From: Catellatospora sp. IY07-71 | Lineage (GTDB): Bacteria > Actinomycetota > Actinomycetes > Mycobacteriales > Micromonosporaceae | DNA: 64,000 nucleotides | Reading direction: 5' to 3' | Assembly (NCBI RefSeq): GCF_018326265.1 | Contig: NZ_AP023360.1 | Span: forward strand, 3,401,501-3,465,500 | Shown: positions 25,610 to 34,341 of the stretch, in pieces | Position numbering within the stretch: the first letter of the stretch is position 1 | How the letters are laid out: each line of letters starts with the position of its first letter | The notes under the pieces: model-generated | Databases searched by the model: none | Told to the model about the DNA's origin: nothing | The model's input: the letters and a program-made list of their open reading frames with translations, nothing else | Program-made: the position numbers and the translations under genes

Positions 25610-26185
25610 ATGGCGCAGCCTGACGCCGGTGGTGGCGGGCGACGCGGGGACACCCGTGCTCGCGCGCTGGCCGTCGCGCTGCGGATGTTCGCCGAGCGCG
25701 GATACGCCAACAGCTCGCTGCGCGAGATCGCCGACCGGCTCGGCGTGACCAAGGCGGCGCTGTACTTCCACTACCGCAGCAAGGACGACCTGCTGGCCGC
25801 GATCCTGCGCGAGTACGTCGACGACCTCGGCGATCTGCTCGACGACGCCGCGCACCGGCCCGCGAGCCCGGCCACCTGCGAGTGGCTGGTCCGCGAGCTC
25901 GCGCGGCAGCGCGGCCGGTGGGGCGCGGACCTGCTCCGGCTGATCCGGCAGAACTACGCCGAGATCAGCGGTCTGCCCGTGGTGGCCGACATGCGGCAGG
26001 CACACCGGCGGCTGCTGCTGGCCCTGGCCGGGCCGGACGGAGACCTCGTGGGCCGGGTGCGGGCGCAGGCGGCTCTGGTGGCGCTGGAAGGGCCGGTGCT
26101 GCTTCCCGGCGATGACGAGGACGAGCAGGCGTCGCGTGAGGCGGCGCTCGCGGTCGCGCTGGAGATCGTGCGCGCTCGCCCCTGA
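25610..26185 (+). CDS. TetR-family regulator
   Basis: The product has 191 residues. The N-terminal HTH includes ALRMFAERGYANSSLREIADRLGVTKAALYFHYRSKDDLLAAIL. AAGGAG lies 9 nt before the ATG at 25610, favouring it over an in-frame ATG at 25547. It has no obvious divergent partner. The antiporter gene is convergent, 6 bp from its stop. Confidence 0.88.
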   Translation: MAQPDAGGGGRRGDTRARALAVALRMFAERGYANSSLREIADRLGVTKAALYFHYRSKDDLLAAILREYVDDLGDLLDDAAHRPASPATCEWLVRELARQRGRWGADLLRLIRQNYAEISGLPVVADMRQAHRRLLLALAGPDGDLVGRVRAQAALVALEGPVLLPGDDEDEQASREAALAVALEIVRARP

Positions 26186-26191
26186 CCGGCC

Positions 26192-27403
26192 TCAGCTCGC
26201 GTCGGCCGCCGGTTGCCGGGGCGGGTGCTGCCTCGTACGCGGATCGTGCAGCCACCAGCGGGCGAAGTAGCGGGCGGACAGGCCGTGGACCAGGATGCTG
26301 AGGCTGATGACGACCACGACGACGTCGGCGACCCAGTCGGCGTCCAGGCCGCTCAGCTGCTCCAGGGCGATGATGCCCAGCACCATGCTGTCCAGGCCGC
26401 GCGGGCCCCAGAAGCCCAGCGCCCAGCGCTCGCGCCACGGCAGGTGCGTGCCGAGCAGCGACAGCGCGACCGGGAGCATGCGGATCAGGGTGAGGCTGAG
26501 GAACGCGTACACGAAGACCCGCCACTCCAGGCCGTCCATGAACGCGGGCACGATCAGCGAGCCGAACACGAACCACACCGCCGCCGACAGCACGGTCGAG
26601 AAGTCCTCGACGGTCTGCAGCGAGCTGCGCGGCATGCCGGGGGCGGTGGCCCGGGTGGCGACGCCGGCGACGAACGCGGCGACGAAGCCGTTGCCGTGCA
26701 GCACCTCGGCCGCCGAGAACGCGGTGATGGCGAGGGCGAGCACGCCGACGCGCTCGGCCTCGACGGTGCTCCAGCGCAGGTGGCGGGCCATGGTGATGAG
26801 CTTGGCGCCGCCGACGCCGACGACGACGCCCGCGATGAGGGCGATGAGCAGCTCGATGAGGACGCTCTGCACGTCGACGGTGGCCAGCGCCCCGGCGAGC
26901 ATGAGCAGGACCAGCGGTGCGGCGAGGCCGTCGTCGAGGCCGCTGACCACGGTGATGGTGTGCCGGGTGCCGGCGGGCAGCCGGTCGTCGTGGAGCATCG
27001 GCAGGATGGGGGTGGAGTCGGTGGCGGCCAGGACGGCGCCGATGATGGCGCAGACCCACCAGCCGGCGCCGGGCAGCAGCGGCACCCCGGCCAGGAAGCC
27101 GAGCAGCACGGTGAGGGGAAAGGCGATGAGCAGCATGCGGATGGGTACGCCGCGCTGCTCCTTGAGCCAGCGCATGCTGATGTCGGTGGCGTCGGTGAAC
27201 AGGACGAACGCGAGGGTCAGCTCGACGAGGTGGCGTACGACGGGCCCGGTGACCTCGATGTCGACGAGCGGGTCGCCGCCGCTGGTGAGGACGAGTCCGG
27301 AGGCGGCCATGGCGATGGGCACGGTGACGCTGTAGCGCTGTGCCCGGCGGGAGACGACGGCCCACGCGACGAGCACCACGCCCAGCATCAGTACGGCGAG
27401 CAC
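26192..27403 (-). CDS. Cation:proton antiporter (CPA1-type) membrane protein
   Basis: The 403-residue protein has about 12 membrane segments. ATDSTPILPM and SGLDDGLAAPLVLLMLAG correspond to the TD and ND ion-binding motifs of Na+/H+ antiporters, with altered neighbours (ST in place of PV, DD in place of ND). It probably exchanges Na+ or K+ for protons. It uses a GTG start. The C-terminal tail is short, without a regulatory domain. Confidence 0.82.
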   Translation of the reverse strand: MLAVLMLGVVLVAWAVVSRRAQRYSVTVPIAMAASGLVLTSGGDPLVDIEVTGPVVRHLVELTLAFVLFTDATDISMRWLKEQRGVPIRMLLIAFPLTVLLGFLAGVPLLPGAGWWVCAIIGAVLAATDSTPILPMLHDDRLPAGTRHTITVVSGLDDGLAAPLVLLMLAGALATVDVQSVLIELLIALIAGVVVGVGGAKLITMARHLRWSTVEAERVGVLALAITAFSAAEVLHGNGFVAAFVAGVATRATAPGMPRSSLQTVEDFSTVLSAAVWFVFGSLIVPAFMDGLEWRVFVYAFLSLTLIRMLPVALSLLGTHLPWRERWALGFWGPRGLDSMVLGIIALEQLSGLDADWVADVVVVVISLSILVHGLSARYFARWWLHDPRTRQHPPRQPAADAS

Positions 27404-27670
27404 CGGCTACCCCACATCCCCCTATTGTGGGCGATTTCGCCTGGTTCGCGGATGGTTCTGCACGAGATACGGCGTGGCTGGTTTAACGGCCGGGCGGTCG
27501 GGCATGGGGTGCTGCGCTCGATCGGTCGGCGTACCCGAGCTGGACTCGCGACCCGGTGTACCGCTGCGGTGATCTTTCGCTTATCTTGATGCCGCAGGGC
27601 CCCTGACCGGCTCGGCGCCAGTTCCGGACGGGACGCACCGTGCCGTGGCACGACTTCAGGGGAGGCAGTA

Positions 27671-28984
27671 GTGGCGCAGCCACAGTCCGAGCAGGTGGAA
27701 CATGCTCGCGTTCTGATCACCGAGCTGGGGCGGCTGCTGTCCGACATCACCGGCGGGCGTGACGCCGCGCAGGTGCACGGGCGGCTGCTGGACCTGTTCG
27801 ACGCCGCCGAGCACGACAGTCGCGTCGACGCGATGGAGGTCGGGCGGCAGGAGTTCACCGCGATCTGGGACGCGATCCGGCGGGGCGCCGCGCTGCCGGA
27901 GACGGCCTGGGAGCAGGTCGTGCTGCCCACCGTGGTGGCTTTCAGCAGCCCTCAGCAGGAGAAGATCCGGCTGGAGCGGGCGACGTCGTCGTGGCTGGCC
28001 GCGCGAGCCGCCGTCGACGCGGTGCCGGACTATCCCGCAGCCGTGACGGCGGCCGCGGCCGCCGCTGCCGCCGCCGCGGCGCAGGCCGCCGAGCCCGCGG
28101 ACGCGCCGCCCGCCGCGCCTGCCGCGGCGCACTCCTGGCCGGAGACGCCGGTGCGCGCACCGGCCGAGCAGGTGCCCGCGCCGGACCCGGACGCCCCGCG
28201 CCGCTCCGGCCCCGGGTCGCGCCGGGCCAGGTCGGGTCCCGACCGGCGGGTGCTGGTCGCGGTGTCGGTCGCCGTGCTGGCCACGGTCGCCGTGATGGTG
28301 GTGCTGCTCAACAAGGGCGGCATCGGGGAGCTGCCGATGTCGCTGCAGGACGGCGTGCCCTCGCCGGGGCTGTCGTCCGGGGTGGCCACCGGCGAGAGCG
28401 GTCCGGTCACCCTGCCGACCGCGCCGCCGACGGCCAGCGCGGCACCGCTGCCCTTGAAGACGGGCGAGCCGACGCCGGTGCCCACCTGGACGCCTGCCGC
28501 CCCGACGGCAGGGGCGACGCCGCGCCCGCCGCAGCCGCCGACCGCGCCGCGGAACCTGGCCGCCGTCGCCTCGGACGCGCACAACGTGTGGCTGTCCTGG
28601 TCGCCGCCGGCCGACGGCGGCTCGGGCGGGATCTCCTACTACCGGATCGTGCGCAGCGGGGTGCAGCTCGGCTGGACCACCTCGACCAGCGTCACCGTCG
28701 GCAAGCTCACCCCCGGGACCAAGTACACGTTCTGGGTCGTCGCGTACAACGGGGCGGGGCTCTCCTCGCCCGCGAGCAACCTGGTCACGGTGACCACGGC
28801 GTCGCCGCCCACCACGCCGCCGTCGGCGCCGCCGGCCTCGCCGTCGCCGGTCGAGCCGTCGCCGTCGCCGTCCCCGGAGCCGTCCACGGCCGAGCCGTCG
28901 CCGTCGCCGAGCGACCCGCCGTCGCCGTCCCCGGCGGAGTCGTCGCCCGACCCGGAGCCCGGCGACCCCGGCGACGGGCTGTAG
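27671..28984 (+). CDS. Single-pass membrane protein with one external FN3 domain
   Basis: The product has 437 residues and GTG 27671 follows GGGGAGG. Residues 1-125 form a helical cytoplasmic part (ARVLITELGRLLSDITGGRD). An Ala-rich linker leads to a membrane helix (VLVAVSVAVLATVAVMVVLL). Outside, a Pro/Thr linker leads to one FN3 domain (APRNLAAVASDAHNVWLSWSPP). The tail is Ser/Pro/Glu-rich (PSPSPEPSTAEPSPSPSDPP). The layout parallels the TPR/FN3 protein at 6052-7683. Function is unknown. Confidence 0.75.
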   Translation: MAQPQSEQVEHARVLITELGRLLSDITGGRDAAQVHGRLLDLFDAAEHDSRVDAMEVGRQEFTAIWDAIRRGAALPETAWEQVVLPTVVAFSSPQQEKIRLERATSSWLAARAAVDAVPDYPAAVTAAAAAAAAAAAQAAEPADAPPAAPAAAHSWPETPVRAPAEQVPAPDPDAPRRSGPGSRRARSGPDRRVLVAVSVAVLATVAVMVVLLNKGGIGELPMSLQDGVPSPGLSSGVATGESGPVTLPTAPPTASAAPLPLKTGEPTPVPTWTPAAPTAGATPRPPQPPTAPRNLAAVASDAHNVWLSWSPPADGGSGGISYYRIVRSGVQLGWTTSTSVTVGKLTPGTKYTFWVVAYNGAGLSSPASNLVTVTTASPPTTPPSAPPASPSPVEPSPSPSPEPSTAEPSPSPSDPPSPSPAESSPDPEPGDPGDGL

Positions 28985-29044
28985 ACCAGCCGTCACCGAG
29001 CACCGAGCCTGTGGCTCCCCGGGAGCTGAGGTAGATGCCGACCC

Positions 29045-29076
29045 GAGCGCGCGTCCGTGTATGCGGGCGCGCGCTC
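29045..29076 (+). terminator. Terminator after the FN3 gene
   Basis: A 13-bp stem with one G-T pair (GAGCGCGCGTCCG) and a TGTATG loop lies 60 nt after the stop at 28984. Confidence 0.6.
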
Positions 29077-29278
29077 GTCGCTTCGGGCCCCTGACCTGCT
29101 CTGGATGGTTCGCCGCCCGGCGGCGCGGCCACCTTCGAGCCTTCCTGAGGTGATTTCGTGAATTGGTCCCCGTGGGGCGGGCGACCGTAGCATGCCGACG
29201 CACCGCCCGATGGCCTCCGAAATCGCCACTATGCCCCGTGCGAGGAATGATGCCTGGTCGCAGCAGGACAGCGGTCAT

Positions 29279-29508
29279 GATCACAGCGCTCGACGCCGAG
29301 TTCAACGCCGTGATGGGCCACCTTTCGGGAAGCCGAGAGATGGTCCACCCCTCCGGCACCGTCTACCGGGCGGGTGAATTCAGCGGCGACCGGGTCGACT
29401 GGAAGATCGCCGTCGTGAATCGGCGCGGGCAACCCGATCGTGGGCATCGAGACCAGTCATGCTCTGGACTATTTCCGCCCGGATATCGCAGTGTTCGTGG
29501 GCGTAGCC
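29279..29508 (+). pseudogene. Phosphorylase-superfamily (nucleoside phosphorylase-like) gene, frameshifted and truncated
   Basis: ATG 29279 opens ITALDAEFNAVMGHLSGSRE and HPSGTVYRAGEF. After a frame change near 29420 the other frame reads AGNPIVGIETSHALDYFRPD and then IAVFVGVA, the glycine-rich phosphate/nucleoside-binding start of the family. Similarity stops at 29508, just before the TnpB element. The gene is therefore broken twice. Such phosphorylase domains also occur in bacterial conflict proteins; the original partner domains are lost. Confidence 0.6.
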
Positions 29509-31007
29509 AACTGTTGGCGGTTGAGCGAGCTTTGGCGCGCTTGAGTATGCGCTGGTGTGTCGGCTTGCTGGGTGGGTGCGGGCGGTTGGTGGGATTGTCG
29601 TAGCCGATGGCTAGTCTGCTCGTGTGTCTGGTGTGGCTGGTGGTGTGGTGGTGCAGGCGTATCGTTTCGCCCTGGACCCGACCCCGGCCCAGGACCGTGA
29701 CCTGCACCGGCATGCCGGTGCCGGGCGGTTCGCGTTCAACTGGGCTCTGGCCGCGGTGCGTGCCAACCTCGGCCAGCGCGCCGCCGAACGCACCTACGGC
29801 CTGGACGGTGAGCAGCTGACCCCGGTGCTGGGCTGGAACCTGCCCGCGCTGCGCCGCGCCTGGAACACCGCCAAGCCCCAGGTCGCGCCGTGGTGGGGGC
29901 AGTGTTCGAAGGAGGCGTTCAACACCGGCCTCGACGGTTTGGCGCGGGCGTTGGGCAACTGGTCGGCGTCGCGGTCGGGCCGTCGTGCCGGGCCCAGGGT
30001 GGGGTTTCCGAGGTTCCGGTCGCGGCGGCGGGTGACGCCGTCGGTGCGGTTCACCACCGGCACCATCCGCGTGGAGGACACCCGCCATCATGTGACCCTG
30101 CCCAGGCTGGGCCGCATCCGCACCCATGAGTCGACCCGGAAACTGGCCCGCCGTCTGCACGGGGGCACGGCTCGGATCCTGTCGGCCACCGTCCGCCACA
30201 CCGGCGGGCGCTGGCACGTGTCGTTCACCGTCGAGGTCACCCGCACCGTCCGCGCCCCCGCCCGCCCTCAGGCCACCGTCGGAGTCGACCTTGGTGTCGC
30301 CAGCCTGGCGGTGCTGTCGACTGGGCAGATCCTGCCCAACCCCCGCCACCTGAACCAGGCACAAGCGCGGCTGCGTACCGCAGCCCGGACCCTGTCCCGG
30401 CGCCAGGGCTCGGACCGGCGCACCGGCCAGCAACCGTCGCGCCGCTGGCGGCAGGCCAAGACCCGCCTGGCCCGCGCACACGCGCGGGTGGCGAACCTGC
30501 GCGCCGACGGCCTGCACAAACTCACCACCAGCCTGGCCGCCACCTATGGCACGATCGTGGTCGAGGACCTCAACGTCGCCGGGATGATTCGCAATCGGCG
30601 TCTGGCCCGGCACATCGCCGACGCCGGGTGGGCCACCCTGCGCCGGCACTTGGAATATAAGACCACCTGGAACGGCGGCCGCCTGGTCGTGGCCGACCGC
30701 TGGTTCGCCTCCTCAAGAACCTGTTCATCCTGCGGCGTGGTGAAACCCAAGCTGCCGCTGCAGGTACGGACCTACACCTGCGAGCACTGCGGCCTGTGCC
30801 TGGACCGCGATCTGAACGCGGCGATCAACCTGCAGCAGTACGTCGACCGGAGTGGCCGGCAGACGTTAAACGGCCGTGGAGCCAACCGTGAGACCACCCT
30901 CGTGGTGGCAGGTGGCTGTGAAACGACCACCCCGCACCACCAGCCCGGTGGGTTAGACGGGGACCGTCGGCTGGCAACGGCCGACTGCAACACGAGTACT
31001 CACTAGA
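29509..31007 (+). mobile_element. IS200/IS605-type element carrying only tnpB (ends approximate)
   Basis: A tnpB gene without tnpA separates the truncated phosphorylase gene from unrelated sequence. The left limit is set by the loss of phosphorylase similarity and the right limit by the tnpB stop. The exact ends cannot be read because these elements lack terminal inverted repeats. TTGAGT (29541) and ACTCAA (31012) flank the gene, which may be coincidence. Confidence 0.5.
29624..31006 (+). CDS. tnpB: TnpB RNA-guided nuclease
   Basis: The product has 460 residues with the N-terminal OrfB helix-turn-helix-like region (AGRFAFNWALAAV) and a split RuvC nuclease domain. Active-site acids are D222 (VGVDLGVAS), E314 (TIVVEDLNVAGM) and D396 (LDRDLNAAINLQ). 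A zinc finger is formed by C367, C370, C386 and C389. All are present, so the protein looks functional. Known biology: TnpB is the ancestor of Cas12 and is guided by an RNA made from the 3' end of its gene and the element edge, here about 30850-31010. The start codon is uncertain (GTG 29624 or a later GTG). Confidence 0.85.
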   Translation: MSGVAGGVVVQAYRFALDPTPAQDRDLHRHAGAGRFAFNWALAAVRANLGQRAAERTYGLDGEQLTPVLGWNLPALRRAWNTAKPQVAPWWGQCSKEAFNTGLDGLARALGNWSASRSGRRAGPRVGFPRFRSRRRVTPSVRFTTGTIRVEDTRHHVTLPRLGRIRTHESTRKLARRLHGGTARILSATVRHTGGRWHVSFTVEVTRTVRAPARPQATVGVDLGVASLAVLSTGQILPNPRHLNQAQARLRTAARTLSRRQGSDRRTGQQPSRRWRQAKTRLARAHARVANLRADGLHKLTTSLAATYGTIVVEDLNVAGMIRNRRLARHIADAGWATLRRHLEYKTTWNGGRLVVADRWFASSRTCSSCGVVKPKLPLQVRTYTCEHCGLCLDRDLNAAINLQQYVDRSGRQTLNGRGANRETTLVVAGGCETTTPHHQPGGLDGDRRLATADCNTSTH

Positions 31008-31148
31008 GATCACTCAATTGCAACGGCCGTTCGCGCTGTTCGCGTGGTTCGCCGATCGGCAGATGGACTGGTTCGAGGAGCAGTCGGGCACGCCGTTCCC
31101 TACGAGTGGGTGTCGAAGCTGTCCGGAGCCCTGAGCTACTTACGGTGA
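31008..31148 (+). pseudogene. C-terminal gene relic of unknown family
   Basis: One frame reads QRPFALFAWFADRQMDWFEE followed by QSGTPF. With a single-base change it continues in the next frame as YEWVSKLSGALSYLR to a TGA at 31146. This looks like the tail of a real protein with one frameshift. I do not recognise it, and it does not match a phosphorylase C terminus. Confidence 0.35.
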
Positions 31149-31210
31149 CGAATGCCGCCTGGTGAACATGGGTCTTCCCAACTGAGTGGTCAGTCAGTCA
31201 GACTCGTGGC

Positions 31211-32803
31211 GTGACGCATGACGTGATCATCATCGGTGGCGGGCACAACGGGCTCGTCGCGGCTGCCTACCTGGCGCGCGCCGGGCGCCGGGTGGTGGTG
31301 CTGGAACGACGGCACACCGTGGGCGGCGCCGCCGTGTCCGAGCGCCCGTTCGGGCCCGACTTCCTGGTGACCTCGCTGTCATACGTGGTCAGCCTGCTCC
31401 CGCCCGACATGGTCGCCGACCTGCGCCTGGCCGAGCACGGCTACCACGTCTACCCGCAGGGCCCCTACTTCGCGCCCCGGCGCGACGGCCGCCACCTCTT
31501 CCTGGCCGCCGACCCCGGGCGGCGCCACGACGAGATCGCCAAGTTCTCGAAGGCCGACGCGGAAGCGTACGAGCGCTGGGAGTCCTGGCTGGGCGGCCTC
31601 GGCGCCAAGGTCGGCCCGCTACTGGACGCCATCCCGCCCAAGCTCGGCTCCAAGCACCCCGGCGACCTGCTCGCCCAGGCCGGGCTGCTCAAGACGCTGC
31701 GCAAGGTCGACGTGCGGGCCGCGTTCGACCTGACCCGGCTGTTCACCGCCAGCGTCGCCGACCTGGTCGAGGAGCGCTTCGAGTCCGACGCGATGCGGGG
31801 CCTGCTGTCGGTGTCCGGCGTCATCGGCACCTGGGGCGGCCCGCGCAGCGCCGGCACCGCGTTCGTCACCCTGCACCACCACCTCGACCAGACCGGCGGG
31901 CAGTCCGCCGCCTGGGGGTTCCCGCGCGGCGGCATGGGCGGCGTCACCGCGGCCCTGGCCGCCTCGGCCCGCTCCTTCGGCGCCGAGATCCGCACGCAGG
32001 CCGCCGTGGCGCGCATCGACACCCGCGACGGGCGCGTCACCGGCGTCACGCTGGAGTCCGGCGAGCAGCTCACCGCCCCGGTCGTCATCACCACCGCGCA
32101 CCCGAAGATCTCGTTCCTGCGGCTCATGGACCGCGACGAGCTGCCCGGGGACTTCGTGGCCGACATCGAGTCGTGGCAGACCCGCTCCGGCACCGTGAAG
32201 GTCAACTTCGCGGTGGATCGGCTGCCGGTGTTCAGCGGCCACCCGGACTTCGACCCGGACGTGTACGGCGGCACGATCGTGCTGTCGGAGTCGCTCGACG
32301 ACGTGGAGACCGCGTTCCAGGAGGCCGCCGCCGGGCGGGCCGCGACGCTGCCGTTCGCCGACGTGTGCATCCCGTCGGTGCTCGACCCGACCCTGGCGCC
32401 CGAGGGCAAGCACGTGGTCAGCATGTTCACCCAGTGGGTGCCGCACACCTGGGCCAAGCAACCCGACCCGGCGGGGCTGGCGGCGTACGCCGACCGGCTC
32501 GTGGCGCGGATGGAGCAGGTCGCGCCCGGGTTCGCCGCCTCGGTCATCGGGCGGCAGGTCATCGGTCCGCACGAGATGGAGACCGAGTACGGCCTCGTCG
32601 GCGGCAACATCTTCCACGGCGAGCTGACCCCGGGGCAGATGTTCCACTGCCGCCCCGCGGCCGGGTACGCCGACCTGCGTACCCCCATCAAGGGCCTCTA
32701 CCAGGCAGGGTCCGCCACACACGGGGGTGGCGGGGTCACCGGGATCCCGGGCCGCAACGTGGTGCGCCAGGTCGTGCGCGACACCCGCCGGGGGCGGCGA
32801 TGA
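31211..32803 (+). CDS. FAD-dependent oxidoreductase of the phytoene desaturase/PYROXD2 type
   Basis: The product has 530 residues. The FAD-binding Rossmann motif is VIIIGGGHNGLVAAAYLARAG at residues 5-25, with VVVLERRHTVGGAAVSE next. The C-terminal FAD motif is LYQAGSATHGGGGVTGIPGR. It is similar to CrtI-like desaturases and PYROXD2; the substrate is unknown. Its stop overlaps the start of a Rieske oxygenase by 4 bp, so the two enzymes act in one pathway. It uses a GTG start. Confidence 0.85.
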   Translation: MTHDVIIIGGGHNGLVAAAYLARAGRRVVVLERRHTVGGAAVSERPFGPDFLVTSLSYVVSLLPPDMVADLRLAEHGYHVYPQGPYFAPRRDGRHLFLAADPGRRHDEIAKFSKADAEAYERWESWLGGLGAKVGPLLDAIPPKLGSKHPGDLLAQAGLLKTLRKVDVRAAFDLTRLFTASVADLVEERFESDAMRGLLSVSGVIGTWGGPRSAGTAFVTLHHHLDQTGGQSAAWGFPRGGMGGVTAALAASARSFGAEIRTQAAVARIDTRDGRVTGVTLESGEQLTAPVVITTAHPKISFLRLMDRDELPGDFVADIESWQTRSGTVKVNFAVDRLPVFSGHPDFDPDVYGGTIVLSESLDDVETAFQEAAAGRAATLPFADVCIPSVLDPTLAPEGKHVVSMFTQWVPHTWAKQPDPAGLAAYADRLVARMEQVAPGFAASVIGRQVIGPHEMETEYGLVGGNIFHGELTPGQMFHCRPAAGYADLRTPIKGLYQAGSATHGGGGVTGIPGRNVVRQVVRDTRRGRR

Positions 32804-33927
32804 CCGCCGCGCCGCTCCCGGCCGACGGCCTGGACGCCGCCCTGCGCCCGTTCGGGTACTCCCGGATGCTGCCGGTCGCCGCCTACACCGACCCTGCGGT
32901 CTTCGCCTGGGAGCGGCGGCACCTGTTCGCCGGGTCCTGGACCTGCCTCGGGCGGCGTGCGCAGCTGGCCGCCGAGGGCAACCAGCATGCGCTGACGGTC
33001 GGTGACGTCTCGGTCGTGGTGACGCTGACCGACGAGGGGGTACGGGCGTTCGCCAACGCCTGCCGGCACCGGGGCCACGAGCTGCTGCCCGGCGGCGGCA
33101 CGTGCGAGCGGCGGGCGCTGGTGTGCCCGTACCACGGCTGGGCCTACGACCTCGACGGGACGCTGCGGACCGCGCCGCGGATGGGCGAGGAGTTCGAGGC
33201 GAAGCGGTTCGGGCTGGTGGAGCTGCCCGCGGTGGACTGGCACGGGTGGGTGTTCGTCAACGCGACCGGCACGGCGCTGCCGTTCGAGGAGCACCTGGGC
33301 ACGCTCGACCGGCTCGTGGCGCCCTACGCGCCGGAGAAGCTCGCGGTCAAGGCCGTGCACCGCTACGAGGTCGCCGCGAACTGGAAGGTCATCGCCGAGA
33401 ACTACCACGAGTGCTACCACTGCCCGCTGATCCACCCGGAGCTGTGCGCGGTCACCCCGCCGAACTCCGGCGACAACTGGCACGAGCCCGGCCACTGGCT
33501 CGGCGGGTCCATGGAGCTGCGCGAGCACGCCCAGACGATGTCGCTGGACGGCAGCTCGCACGGGGTGATGCTGGACGGGGCCGACCCGCGGACCGTGCGG
33601 TATCTCGGGCTGTTCCCGAACGTGCTGCTGTCGCTGCACCCGGACTACGTCATGGCGCACCGGATGACGCCGCTGGCCGTGGACCGGACGCTGGTCGAGT
33701 GCGTGTGGCTGTTCGACGAGGCGGTCACCGACCCGTCGTACGCGGTCGACTTCTGGGACGTGACCAACCGGCAGGACTGGGCGGCGTGCGAGTCGGTGCA
33801 GCGGGGGCTGTCGTCGCCGCACTTCACGCCGGGGCCGCTCGCGCCGAACGAGAACGCGATCTACGACTGGGTGACGCTACTGGCGCGGGCGTACCGGGAT
33901 CCGGCGGCGGTGTTCGGTCGGCCCTGA
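32800..33927 (+). CDS. Rieske [2Fe-2S] oxygenase, large-subunit type
   Basis: The product has 375 residues. The Rieske cluster ligands are C-x-H in CRHRGHE and C-x2-H in CPYHGWAYDLDG. The mononuclear iron site is ENYHECYHCPLIHPEL. Its size and order resemble GbcA/carnitine-type monooxygenases and ring-hydroxylating dioxygenases. ATG 32800 overlaps the upstream stop. No dedicated reductase or ferredoxin is adjacent; the FAD enzyme upstream is not a typical ferredoxin reductase. Confidence 0.88.
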   Translation: MTAAPLPADGLDAALRPFGYSRMLPVAAYTDPAVFAWERRHLFAGSWTCLGRRAQLAAEGNQHALTVGDVSVVVTLTDEGVRAFANACRHRGHELLPGGGTCERRALVCPYHGWAYDLDGTLRTAPRMGEEFEAKRFGLVELPAVDWHGWVFVNATGTALPFEEHLGTLDRLVAPYAPEKLAVKAVHRYEVAANWKVIAENYHECYHCPLIHPELCAVTPPNSGDNWHEPGHWLGGSMELREHAQTMSLDGSSHGVMLDGADPRTVRYLGLFPNVLLSLHPDYVMAHRMTPLAVDRTLVECVWLFDEAVTDPSYAVDFWDVTNRQDWAACESVQRGLSSPHFTPGPLAPNENAIYDWVTLLARAYRDPAAVFGRP

Positions 33928-33944
33928 CCGCCGCGCGTGGCAGC

Positions 33945-34295
33945 ATGGGTCTGATGGACGTGGATCTGTTCGCGGGAGTCCCGGTGAGTGACTACGCGAC
34001 GGCGGTGGCCTGGTACGGGCGGCTGCTCGGCGGGCCGCCGTCGTTCCTGCCCAACGACACCGAGGCGGTGTGGGAGCTGGGCGAGCACCGCTACCTGTAC
34101 ATCGACGTGCGGCCGGAGCGGGCGGGCAACGCCATGCACACGATGTTCCTCGGGGACTACGACGACCGGCTCGCGCAGATCGCCGCCCGTGGACTGCAGC
34201 CCGATGAGGTCGAGACCTACGGCAACGGCGTACGCAAGGCGATCTTCCACGACCCGGACGGCAACGAGATCGGCTTCGGCGGCGGGCCGGTCTAA
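33945..34295 (+). CDS. VOC-family protein
   Basis: The 116-residue product starts MGLMDVDLFAGVPVSDYATA, with the paired beta-alpha-beta-beta-beta wording WYGRLLGGPPSF and IFHDPDGNEIGFGG. The family includes glyoxalases, extradiol dioxygenases and resistance proteins. It follows the Rieske gene by 17 bp and is probably co-transcribed. An alternative ATG lies at 33954. Confidence 0.8.
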   Translation: MGLMDVDLFAGVPVSDYATAVAWYGRLLGGPPSFLPNDTEAVWELGEHRYLYIDVRPERAGNAMHTMFLGDYDDRLAQIAARGLQPDEVETYGNGVRKAIFHDPDGNEIGFGGGPV

Positions 34296-34311
34296 CGCCC
34301 GCAGCGCCCCG

Positions 34312-34331
34312 GCAGGCGCTTGCTCGCCTGC
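34312..34331. terminator. Short hairpin between convergent genes
   Basis: GCAGGCG-CTTGCT-CGCCTGC forms a 7-bp stem between the VOC gene and the WD40 gene, which converge. Confidence 0.4.
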
Positions 34332-34341
34332 GTATCGCGAG

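Noticed and set aside
23630-26005. A 791-codon minus-strand open frame
   Set aside because: It is antisense to the DHA2 exporter and the TetR gene, both of which show clear family motifs.
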